Shown here: piece by piece, positions 13,243 to 23,694 of the stretch | How the letters are laid out: each line of letters opens with the position of its first letter | How positions within the stretch are numbered: position 1 is the stretch's first letter | Assembly: GCF_963675165.1 (NCBI RefSeq) | Contig: NC_087382.1 | Location: forward strand, 4,255,963-4,319,962 | DNA length: 64,000 nucleotides | Reading direction: 5' to 3' | Source: Halichondria panicea | Lineage: Eukaryota; Porifera; Demospongiae; Suberitida; Halichondriidae | Notes under the pieces: generated by a model | Told to the model about the DNA's origin: nothing | The model's input: only the letters and a program-made list of their open reading frames with translations | The model's database searches: none | Translations under genes and position numbers: made by a program

Positions 13243-13760
13243 TGTCCTCCTCAAGATCAATGGGGGGTCCTTAGGAGCTCTTTGTGTCTACGTACATGTA
13301 CAGAAATTCATAGAGTCTATACAGCTAGGCTTGTTCTGCACCGGGCCGCGCCTTTCGGACCCTCCTGAGACAGAGAGCAGTGCAGCCTCGACGTTATCAC
13401 GTGTGACACAACCAAGGCTATTTATTACGTCACCAAAATTCTTGGGATATAGTAGTCTCATGAATCAGCCGCCGTTCTTTTGGAACCACAAAAGGAACGG
13501 TTCCAAAAGAACGGCGGCTGATTCATGAGACTAGGGATATAGTATGATCTATGTAGTTTTAAATTCTCATGGATCTCTGTGTAGACTATTTGCTATATTG
13601 CCGATATAGGACTCTGTTGTGTTGTTGGGATAGAGCTGTGGTGTGATAGCTGTATTGTTGAAGCGGTTAACTGTTGTCAATAGGAATTCGACTTGAGATT
13701 CAGTTGTTACCAATGCATATCGCGCATAGTGCATTTGAACTGTTGGAACTATTTGTTGAG
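13243..13760. promoter_or_regulatory. Shared upstream region of divergent genes C and D
   Basis: 518 bp separate the two start codons, so promoter elements for both genes probably lie here. No specific binding site could be recognised. It contains a palindromic insertion at 13453-13533 that may add or disrupt regulatory sequence. Confidence 0.45.
13453..13533. mobile_element. Perfect 35-bp hairpin element with 9-bp target duplication
   Basis: Arms 13453-13487 and 13499-13533 are exact reverse complements (start TAGTCTCATGAATCAGCC) around an 11-nt loop. Direct repeats GGGATATAG flank it at 13444-13452 and 13534-13542. The perfect arms imply a recent insertion. It lies in the C/D divergent promoter. 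Confidence 0.85.
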
Positions 13761-16137
13761 ATGAACCGATGCTGTACACTCGTATTACTGATTGCCTGCA
13801 TTCTCCTTTTCTGTGATGGTGTCATTGGTAAAAAGTTTACTGAAATCAGCCTCAATCAAATGTGCATTGTATTCTTTCTAGAAACCTGGAGTCTATTAGT
13901 ATGTAGCTAGATCTACTGCACAAGATTAAATTATTCCCCTCAGATTTTCTATTTCATTTTCCAGCAGGTAGTTTCATTGCTCCACCTGATAATGTTACTG
14001 TCTATTCTGGACAAATGGCGACGTTTACATGTAAGGTAAGTCGAAGTGGACAGATGGGACACTACTGGTTGATTACAGAGGAGCGTTTGCAACCAATTCA
14101 ACTTCAAAATTTCTATCAAGCCAGTACCTGGTTTCCTAGTGAAGGAGTTAATGGCCAAATTATATCCTCTATAGCTTTGCAGATGATTGGAATCTCAGAA
14201 ACTAACAACACATCAGTAGAGTGTATAGCTTATTATCTAAACCCTGAGTACATTCTCAGCGATCGGGTGTATCTAAGAGTACAAGGTATGTACACGGTAT
14301 ATATAAATAGCTTGGAAATTCCATAATATATAGATCAATGGTTTCACATGTCTCTCATGTATAGGAATTCTCGATGCTCCAAGTAATCTGGCCAGCTCTG
14401 CAATGAATGACTCAGTGTTGATAACCTGGACTCCTCCCTCTACTCTGCCGGGTACTACCATGAGCTTCAGAGTCAACGCGTCAGTGGGAGACCAATCAGA
14501 AATCTTTACTACCTCTCAACACAACTTCCTTATCGGCCTCTGTGATCTTGGTGTTAATAGCAGTTGTCACTCTAATTGTGAATTGAGTGTGTCTGTGAGA
14601 AGTATCAACCAAGTTGGTGAAGGAGAACCAGCATATACTACAATTTCTATTCAACTGTTCTCATGTGATGGAGCTGAGAATGGTATAAATGCCGTAAATA
14701 ATAAATTACAGGCAAAATTTCCCTTCCGTGTTATATTACACAGTCACGTATAATATAACCTCAAGGCATAATAATCTAGTGAGAGTCGTCGTGATATAAA
14801 ACATGAGAATCCTATCCTATAATTATGCATGCATGTTACTGTCATACATTCAGCATTTGTGATACATTTTAGTCAAAATTATTTACTCTTGTGTCTATGC
14901 ATACAGATAGACCAGAACCCCCTACAGACCTTGTAGCCAATGCTCTGGATGACTCTCTATCTGTGTCTTGGTCACGCCCCTCCTCCAGTCACCCCATTTC
15001 CCACTACAGTATGGATGTATGGGATACTCAGACAGAGTCCCTAATAGCCAATGAAATTGAAATTACTGATCTAAAATATACACTGGAGTACATGGCTGTG
15101 GGCATAGATACATGCAACAGAAGTTATGGGATTGCAATCAGTGTTTGTGCAGTGAATATTGCTGGAAAAGGCGTGGCTGTAAACACAACTTCGGCAATAC
15201 AACAAAACATGCAGTCGTGTCCTACTATTTCTGGTAATTTCCTTGTTTAGCGGTATATATTCCTTAACTTGCTTTGATATAGTTTGTATACAAGTTAGGT
15301 TTGTGTATGGAACGAATTTATACGCTTGCCCTGAGTGCGATTTATAGTTTATAATTATATACTTGATAGTTCAAAAAAGCTTTTAAGTACCGGTATGTAT
15401 TTGGTAGTTTGCAGTTGCATGCATGCAGTTGACAGTTGTAGTTCCGGTTAGGATAAGTGTATCTAGTAAGTGCGAACTATCCACTACGAGTCGTACTCAG
15501 GGTCAGTGTATTTAATTTAATGTACAAACAAGTCACTTTGGATTTCTCTTTTCAGTTGTAAGGACCGTCATGACTCCACAAACAGCTACCTCAGCTCATT
15601 TGCCACATCATTTGCCAAAAGGTTTGTTGTGTCTCATTGATAGGAGACCACACATGTGTGCTTACTCTTTGTTCTTGCCAATGGACTTATAGATCTGATC
15701 CCACACTACATAATAGCTCTGATAACAGCTGGTGCATTGATTGTAGTTGTGCTGATTCTGGGAGGTAGGTATATGCTTTTCACTTGACGTCTCTTACTAT
15801 TCAATTATGCCTTCAGTTGTTGCAATCATTGGAACATACACTTTGGTGAAAAGAAAAAACAAGATTTATGGTAAGGTTGAATTGTCTGTTTATCATAATT
15901 ATGAATTAACTTTGATTTATAGACAATTCAAAGCAATCCATTGAGACTGGAAAGAATCCATCATACGAAGATGCCTCTACATTAACAAAGAATCCATGTT
16001 ATGAAGAGCCGCCGCATCTGTATGAGTCAATTGACCAAGTTTACAACACATGCACTGATAATAAAGATGCAATTCTATCATACCCAAAAAACATAGATTT
16101 ACTATCAGTTGTATATCTCGCTCATGAGAATATATAG
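13761..16137 (+). CDS. Gene D: Ig-FN3-FN3 receptor with NPxY/YEEP/YESI tyrosine tail
   Basis: Eight exons (13761-13827, 13968-14285, 14365-14682, 14907-15233, 15556-15621, 15693-15764, 15817-15870, 15923-16137), 1437 nt, 478 residues. All junctions are phase 1. Exon 1 is a signal peptide (MNRCCTLVLLIACILLF). Exon 2 is an Ig domain (ATFTCKVS, HYWLI, SVECIAYY, ending RVQG). Exons 3 and 4 are FN3 domains (VLITWTPPS; SVSWSRPS). Exon 5 is a short stalk. Exons 6 and 7 carry the membrane helix and the basic stop (VKRKNK). Exon 8 is a tail of about 70 residues with KNPSYED, KNPCYEEP, HLYESI, QVYNTC, ILSYPK and VVYLAH. The NPxY pair could bind PTB domains, and phosphorylated YEEP/YESI could bind SH2 domains (family knowledge). 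No kinase domain. The exon 2 acceptor is CAGCAG, which allows a one-residue splice variant. Confidence 0.87.
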
Positions 16138-17264
16138 CAAAACAAGGAGCACACAAAACAACACAACAGCCATCATGCAGTGGCACATTTTTTACTCCAT
16201 TTTTTTACTGGACGCTACAATAATACATCCTACATATACGACAATCTTGCAAAGATGATTAAAAGACTCAATGTTGTGCATTGTAATCTTTCATGTTTCC
16301 AATTCAACTCAAAGCATTGAAACAGAAAAGAATATTATCGTCTTCTATAACAACAAAGCAGAGCCAGCACGTTAATTTGTACGTCAATGTTGTGATGTTA
16401 TAACTCGTGTTCCCGACTTGTTTTGCAATTTATATATAGCAATCGCATATACACCCATCTTCATCTCAAAGCTGCTACATTTGGACTCAATGTTGTCATC
16501 TTAATTATGATTGTCTCCATTTACTTTTTCAAATCGTTGGCTGAAATTAAACGAAATCATGTATATACATATACCGTCAATAAAGAATTCATGAGAAGAG
16601 CAACAAAATTTTTCCGAAAAATCCCATTGTTGCATTCCTTTCCATGTAGTACACATCTCCTTTTATCTATCCCAGAAGCCATATATAATTATACCTCATC
16701 ACTATCTAAATTGTAAGATGCCCACATTTAGACACAGGATTCTGTGAGAAGCTTATATGTACTAGGCAACAATCATGGTGTAGCACTTGTCAGGTACAAT
16801 ATACTCACAACAGTGTCATAACCAGAAAGGCGAGTTATTGACAGCATGAATATAATACATGTATATAGGGGGTGTTGCCCACACAATTGTGGGTGGGAAG
16901 TGAAAATTAAATCATTCACTAACCTCGCCTCGTCCAGCCCAATTTTTGTTTAATAAAGTGTAAGGGGGACAACTCAGCCTAGTGAAGAAGCTATATAATT
17001 TATATCACTATCACTAGCTATTGATGCCAATATACTAATTTGAAGTTTTATGATCCCCAGTTACCCCCATGCCACTTAAGCAGCATTTTTTATACAATTC
17101 AATTATCAGCCAATCAATTACACTAATTACACCACATTTTTCTCAAACTTGTTTCGAAAAGAACGCCAGCTATAATATAATTTTTATGGCAGATTATAAT
17201 GAACATTGATTGAAAAGGTAAATCATAGAATACCTCATTTGGGCATCATTAATTGATCGATATA
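16138..17264. other. 3' flank of gene D
   Basis: Probable 3' UTR of gene D followed by AT-rich spacer. A plus-strand ORF at 16423-16716 has no recognisable domain and begins inside this flank; I do not call it a gene. No clear repeat was found. Confidence 0.45.
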
Positions 17265-17417
17265 AGTCATAAAAGAGTCACCAAAGTTCTCTCCAGGGAA
17301 TCATGGCCGCACTTTCCCCAACGATTTCTGAAAGAGGGAAGAGAGAAAGAATGCAGAGCCATCAGTACATTGATTTACAAAGCAATAGTAATTAGATACA
17401 GGTAGGTTGAAGATCAT

Positions 17418-18053
17418 ACAGCTGTTTGCATAGACCTTGCAAAAATAATCAGCTCACTGCATTACCACAAAACCACAACATCATCATACAATGTTGCTAT
17501 GCAAACAACATGCAGTCCTGAGCAATGATGGGTTCTAGAAGTGATGGGTTCTAGAAGTTGTATATCGGGTACTCCTTGAAAAGTACCTGCTATAAGGTGG
17601 TATCAAGCTTTTATCTACTCTTGGTGGTATGGAAACTCACATAATTATGGTGAGGTTTGAAGAAGTTTCAGGCTGAAGTACGAAGTACCTTAAACACAAA
17701 CAGATCACAAAATATTGTTTGGTGCTTATCTAGTAGAAAAATATGTTCGGACTTGATAGTCAAAACCGGTATACCGCAGTGAGCAAGTTAGTAGGTTCTT
17801 TAGTGGAACAATTTTTCGTACAGCACAAGTCTCAGTGTAAGGCGTTGGTAAACCATTCTCTACTTAAATCCTCCCGGCTCTATGAGTCTCCATAGTCTAT
17901 TCTAGAAGACATGCACCATTGGTCACTTTTTATTTAGTCATGTGATGCGAATGTACCCAATACTATTATTTTGTTTGCATAGCAACATTGTATGGTGGTT
18001 TTATGGTAAGCAGTGAATGATTAATATTTTGCAAGGTCTATGCAAACAGCTGT
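17418..18053. mobile_element. TA-flanked fold-back transposon (636 bp), no ORF
   Basis: Ends are CAGCTGTTTGCATAGACC and its reverse complement, flanked by TA on both sides. Subterminal inverted blocks include ACAATGTTGCTATGCAAAC. A second copy in the opposite orientation lies at 56964-57605. TA target and short inverted ends fit a non-autonomous Tc1/mariner-type element. Confidence 0.75.
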
Positions 18054-18070
18054 AACGTTGAAATGAGCAC

Positions 18071-18154
18071 ACACAATAACAAGCCTCTAAACCACAAAGC
18101 TGTCCTCTACAGGATATAGACACAGCTTTGTGGTTTAGTGGCTTGTTAATTGTG
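18071..18154. repeat. Palindromic hairpin
   Basis: Arms AACAAGCCTCTAAACCACAA and its near reverse complement are separated by about 18 bp. No clean target duplication was found, so its origin is open. Confidence 0.55.
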
Positions 18155-20415
18155 AGTACTTCATTTCAACATTCAACTTTGAATGTACATGTGCATGTAC
18201 TTGAATGTATTCGAAGAAAACAGTCAAACGGCACATCTGTAAACTTTAAAATTGTCTATTGCACGAACATTCCTTTGTATAGCTATATTATTATCCTGAC
18301 CTTAACTTATTGACAAAGAATATGTTCTCCTTCCAGACGGCCTTCATTTCGGGAGTAGCTTGTTTGGTGTTGTAGTAGGCCACCAGTGCATTCTGTACAG
18401 GAAGGTACATGTGTCAGTTTGAACAGTATTAGTTAGCGATGGGTTTGCTATGAGATCCACCCCATGAAGTAACTGTGTACAGTTATAGTTCATATATGTG
18501 TGGTAGAGTATGCTTGAGAGATTATTAAGAGGCTATCATAACAATGTACAATGAATACAGGCATTACGTTACCTCAGTGCAATATTGGCGTGTTAATCTA
18601 ATTAGTGGATTTGCATTGTCATTTGCAATACACTTACAATAGCGCACACAGCCAATGCATGTCTTATATATACACAGGGGAATTACAAACATTGCCTATA
18701 TACAACAAAAGTGTTAGCAGGTGGTGTCGAGTACGTGGTATAATTAACAATGGATTCAGATAGCAAGAGTACCCTTTAAGTGGAGTGATTAATGCATATC
18801 GTAAATCCAATTAAAGGTGCTCCACTGTACAAACAACCATCACAAAACTGTGTCATGCATGCATACTATAATTATTACATGCTTAAATACAGTTTATAAA
18901 GTACAAGCTAGTGCATACATTCCACCATTGAGTGCATATAGATGAACTAGCACTATGAATATTGAATGTATGTTCTCTGTACACAACTAGGTATCCAGTA
19001 GCAACAAGTTCCACCCACCATTTCGTCCACTATCTCCTGAGTGAGGTATTGCTCCCACTGGGTTGAGTAGCTCAGCTTCATTGGGGACACCTGCAGGCAC
19101 ATGGGTACAACACATGCAGTCATGTCATGATAATGATAATGAAAGTGCGCATGACTATTCAATTTATGCATCATAATTATTTTATATAAACAAATTACGA
19201 ATACATGTCCTATGATGACCTATTTATAATTATGTATTCATAATTAGGGTGAGGGGGCGGGTTGAAAATTTACATAATATCTATAAGCTAATTATGCTAA
19301 TGGTGGGTCTTAATGACCATGTCCATGTATGTACACAATCATGTATATACGTAGCTGATACATTATACGCTTTGTCTTCATTGTACGTATTTGACTTTTG
19401 ACTCAAACTAATGCGAGAATTATGATCGATAGAAGTGAGTTGTTTGCTTACAAGAACGCTTTAAACCAATCTCAATTATGGGTATTATAATATTCTCCGT
19501 AAGTAAGGATAATAACAAGTTCTACGCAAAAACAAAAAGCTGGCTTTAACCTACCCTCTCAATTTAATATGCATAATAATGATTCGCCCGGGCCCCTGGA
19601 CCATAGCACCAAGAACATCTCAAACAAGGACACCTCTCCCTCTCTCTTACCACAGGACCTGCACAGATCAGAGACAGTGGGTGGAGAGACAGACTCACTA
19701 TAGTATGAACAGTTAATACAAAGATGCAACTGTATACACTGTACATTATTTTATCGAATCAATGTACATAATAATATTATGTAGATACTCACTTGCATCA
19801 TAATGAAAGTCATCAGTCATACTACCTTATTTTGCAAAATATGATAACTGATATAATTATTAATAATTCAATACATGCGATATAATACTTGGGCAGCAGG
19901 TTATAGTTACAAAAATGACATATTATCACTACAGTTAGGTTAAGACGACTCTCACCAACAACATACACACTCACACACCCTTGTTTAACAATCACCCTTA
20001 CACACCCTCCACACTTCACACCCTCACTAACAACCATCCACACACCCTCCACATCCTCACACCCTCACCTTGGCTCAACATCTGTTCCTGGATCTGGGAA
20101 GCAAAATATATTAGGTAAAGATCATCCCAATAAAAAAATTAAAAGGTAGAAGTAAGATCAATGCTGCGGTAAGGGTCATTATTCACAAAAGTGTAAATTG
20201 CATTAAATGGCCTGGCTCCCCAGGTACGTGCTTACTTCTTTTTATCTCTTTGCAATCTCCTCAGAATCGCTGAGATCACATCGGCACGAAAGCACTTTAT
20301 CAAATGCGGTCATGTAACTGTACTAAAATAACTTTGATTATATCACAGTAAGTAAGTGTGCAATAAATTGTTATTGTACAATTTTTCTGGTAATGCTTCA
20401 TCATCATGCATCATC

Positions 20416-20472
20416 TAGCCTCGAGACTAGGCCAATTAAAATACGTATTTTAATCGGCCTGGTCTCGAGGCC
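20416..20472. mobile_element. 57-bp palindromic element with 10-bp target duplication
   Basis: TAGCCTCGAGACTAGGCC, then a central ATTAAAATAC|GTATTTTAAT dyad, then the reverse complement. Direct repeats ATGCATCATC at 20406-20415 and 20473-20482. Its core is nearly the same as that of the 7771-7830 element. Confidence 0.8.
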
Positions 20473-20744
20473 ATGCATCATCCAGCCATCTCAAAAAGCT
20501 AGCTTGACAAGTTTTACAGCTTCATGATCAGCAATATTTTTTATAACACACATAGCTAGCTATGCTAGCACATGGTGCACTCGATAATGCTCTCAGTTGA
20601 GTAATGCATTTGCTATACGCTCTACGTACCTCGACATCCCATAGCTGCATGTACACGTTAAAACATGCACTTATAAGCTTAAAGCTATATATATATATAA
20701 TATAATATATAATTGCAGAATACTTCCAGATCTGTAAGCCGAGA

Positions 20745-21090
20745 GAAAGGTGCATGCATGATTGCTTGCGGACGTAGATGCGTCATTATAGATCTCATGC
20801 ACTGATTCCATAGGCTCCATTTTCTTCAACTCCACGTCATGTTGAAATGCTAATATTTTTGATTGGTGCTTCTTCATTTTCAAGAGTACTATCAATGCAT
20901 GCATGCAATTGCTGACAAGAGTGAGGAGAAAATCAGTGAAATTTTTTTGGCATAAATAGTAGAGTGATGAACTTATTGCAGTATAGCAGGAATTGTACTC
21001 CGTATTCAAAACCATGCATGTGCATGTATTAGTGCGCATGATACATGCATACATGCACAGTCTATACATACAATAGTACATGCAGGTGTC
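20745..21090 (-). pseudogene. Decayed receptor tail exon
   Basis: On the minus strand the stretch LKMKKHQSKILAFQHDVELK aligns with the start of the E2 tail (LKMKKYRSKTLTFQHDVELK). After it the tail is truncated: the AYG motifs are gone and ESVHEIYNDAST replaces the YEEI end. No membrane exon upstream is intact. The surrounding 20.05-21.3 kb resembles 53.7-55.3 kb, so this is part of an older duplication. Confidence 0.65.
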
Positions 21091-21713
21091 ACTGACGATA
21101 CCGTAAACAAAATTTGGCAGGTATTATAATTATTTGGCGAATGAGCCATGCATTTGAACCGACTTGGCGTTTTTTACTTTGGCACCTCAGGTGTGGCTAC
21201 TACAGCAATGACGTTGTGCATGTACACTGGAAAACTTTAATTTGATAAAATTTGCCCAAATCGCCAAATTAAATGATCGGAACGCGTTATCCGAAAGCAG
21301 GTTTTAATTAAGACCTTTCCTATCCTCTTCTGGTTCACAGTGCATGGTAGTAGTTTGCTATTACTTGTGCATGCATAATTATATTAATTATATAGTTGCA
21401 ATAACTGAATTCCTGCTAGTTTATATCACTCTATATAATTATATAGAAGCATGCCATGCAGTTAAATTCAGCAATGCTTTGTGTCGAAATAATTATGTCA
21501 TAATTTCAAAAGTATACAACTAAACTGAATGAATGAAAGTATAGCAAAATATAGTTATGATTACAGCAATGCAATGAAGAGTGAGGTAGCGAACATGCGC
21601 TTTATGTTTTTTAGTTGAAAAATTGAATGTGATGTAGCTATTTACTGCATAAACAGTTTTCTTGATTCTTGAATTATATACAAGTGCATGCATGTGCTTC
21701 ATTCTATGCACTT
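21091..21713. other. 3' flank of gene E
   Basis: AT-rich spacer. Part of it (about 21450-21713) resembles the 3' flanks at about 55600-55928 and 59715-59935 (AAACTGAAATGAAAGTAT and TTTTTCAGTTGAAA blocks), consistent with duplication of the tail exon together with its 3' flank. No gene. Confidence 0.5.
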
Positions 21714-23539
21714 TCAAGACTTTTGTTGGGTATCAACAATTTCTTCATAGATGTGCTGTTCTTCCTCGGAATTGCAATGATATGCATCATTTCTCATTGA
21801 TAAACTTACGCCATACGCTCCATTTTCTTTCAGAGTCGGATAAGAAATTATCGTTTTTGATCGTTGCTTCTTCAGTATTAAAAAGAGTACTATGATTAAT
21901 GCAACTGACGCTCCTGCATGCAACAGATGTATTGTCATGTTCTGAATCAGTATAATTACGTATATATACATACCCAATGTTAAAGTTATTACAGCAGGAG
22001 TTGTAGCAGCAATCGTAATTAAAACATTGGAAGCTGCATGGGTATAGACAAACTTAGAATAACTGTTACTATGATGCTGCCACATATACATGTATATATA
22101 TAATTATATCAGTATACCGGATGGGGTATGTCCGATTGTCACAGTAGTGATACGATCCTCATTCACTGCACACAGAATGCATAGCGAAAATTATCATGAA
22201 TATGTAATTGGCATATATACCGGTATACCTGTTGGTGAGCAAATTTGTGTCGATGGTATCATTTTTGTTATCCTTGCAAAATCACCTTCCACCTGTGCCA
22301 TGTCCACTCCAGCAACATGTACTTCAACAAGGTAATCTTCATTACATCGATTAATGCCAATGGCAGAAAAAGAGAAGTTGTAGGTGGTATCAACAGTGCA
22401 ATTGAGCATGAACTGTGTGAGTGTGCTAAGGGGATGCAGAGACGTACTAACATTAAGTGATATCTTGTAACACACGATAACATCAGGAGAATTCAGGAGG
22501 AGAGGAGACTGCCATGAGAGTATTAGGGATGTCTCCTCAACAACAGTATACGTATTTACATCAGTTGGAGGGCCAAGTCGATTGATTGCTGTATTGAAAG
22601 AGTATATACACAATTAACGCTTCATCATGAGCAAAATCAACTAATTCGCTTAAAAAGTATATGCCATAAATATGATCACGTATATATATGCAGTCACATG
22701 CATGCACACCTTGGCTGCAATTCTTTGATTGAGACTGTGGAATCATGGCTTGTACAAATGATGGTTCACCTTCACCTGCTCCATTCACGCCATAAACTGT
22801 TATATTGACAGTGTGATCAGAAATGCAGCGATCAATATTTAGGAAAGAGTAAGAGAATGATATTTGAGTTTCAGCTGTTGTGAACAACCTGTAATTACTA
22901 CCCATGGAAACATTGATAGCAAACTCTAACTCTGTCTCAGGCAGAGTGTAGGGTTGGTTCCATGAAAGGTTGACATAATTGTCATCGTAATTGACAAGTA
23001 CACTAGTTGGTTCTGCAACTGTTCCTATATATTATTATTGGGAAATAATTATGATGAAAGGTGCACAACTATTATTACTGCAGTTTACCTTGCACAATAA
23101 TTATGGCATTGCTTTCTTCGTTATTAGGAGGATTCAATAGCCAACAAGTTACAACAGAGTTGTTTGTAGCAGCAGACGCCTCAACTGATAGTGTATATAT
23201 CCAATCATTAACAATGACGGCTCGATATGGATATTCCGTTTCCCTTTGAGCAAAAGAACCATTTAGTCTCCAAAATTTTTCCCCGCAAGAAGCGACACAG
23301 CCGAACATTAATCTCTCCCCAACATATCCAGTTACATTTTGCGGATGTGAAATGATACCTGCACAGCAAAATAATAAAGGTATATTCATAGTCTTAACTA
23401 CTCAATCGTGTTGTTCCTAAGGTATAAAAGTGTAGTCCATGCACAGCGTGAGTTACATGCACTCACATGATCCAAAAGCAGCTCCAAACACAGTTGCTAT
23501 CCAAAAAAGCTGAGCTGCCAAATTTCTTACACAATTCAT
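21714..23539 (-). CDS. Gene E: Ig-FN3-FN3 receptor with YEEI tail
   Basis: Seven exons (23467-23539, 23089-23358, 22710-23024, 22229-22588, 22118-22165, 21974-22033, 21714-21913), 1326 nt, 441 residues, all junctions phase 1. Exon 1 is a signal peptide ending VFGAAFGS. Exon 2 is Ig (LMFGCVASC, KFWRLNG, VVTCWLLN, ending IVQG). Exon 3 is FN3 (VNLSWNQP, YGVNGAGEG). Exon 4 is a second FN3 (AINRLGPPTDV, LILSWQSP). Exon 5 is a 16-residue stalk. Exons 6 and 7 make the membrane segment (VLITIAATTPAVITLTLG, VALIIVLFLIL). The tail has KKQRSK, NGAYGVSL, NDAYHCN and HIYEEIV. YEEI is the preferred Src-family SH2 ligand once phosphorylated (established). No kinase or ITAM pair is present, so it needs an outside kinase. 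Head-to-head with F. Confidence 0.88.
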
Positions 23540-23694
23540 TGTCAGGCTGCATGTATAGATCTTACTAATATTCATCATAATGAATGAATGCATGCATTTT
23601 ATAGCATACAACTGCACATGCACAATAAGGGGTGGGTCAACACAACACTTGCAAAGTTTGCACAATTTAAAACTGTATAGCTGGTACTGTGTGA
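23540..23694. promoter_or_regulatory. Bidirectional promoter region of E and F
   Basis: Only 155 bp separate the two start codons, so both genes must share regulatory sequence or have overlapping 5' regions. The duplicated counterpart is 42986-43133 (148 bp). No named motif was recognised. Confidence 0.55.

Larger units (their letters stand above)
17265..20290 (-). pseudogene. JAMM/MPND-like gene copy b, broken
   Basis: Exon order on the minus strand: about 20231-20290 (ADVISAILRRLQRD); 20060-20090, start of the JAMM exon (EQMLSQ); about 19605-19690, the FEMFWV-type exon; about 19015-19090 (STQWEQYLTQEIVDEM, open); about 18300-18392 (ALVAYYNTKQATPEMKA, open); about 17265-17327, last exon. 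Lesions: the JAMM exon jumps from EQMLSQ straight to its donor, so the HSH catalytic block is gone. The FEMFWV exon lost about 7 nt. The last exon reads KSLGKVRP then TGA where the 8.12-kb copy has CGA. A TA-flanked transposon sits in the last intron. Confidence 0.7.

Noticed and set aside
16423-16716. 97-residue plus-strand ORF downstream of gene D
   Set aside because: It has a hydrophobic stretch but no domain, no plausible splice partner, and it sits in the probable 3' UTR. Composition matches AT-rich non-coding DNA.
23061-23249. Plus-strand ORF over the gene E Ig exon (also 42507-42695)
   Set aside because: Antisense of a well-supported Ig exon.
21714-23539. ITAM or strict ITIM in the YEEI tails
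   Set aside because: The tyrosine spacing does not give YxxL/I-x6-8-YxxL/I, and the residue two before the YEEI tyrosine is His, so the strict ITIM consensus is not met. I therefore call it an SH2-type motif only.
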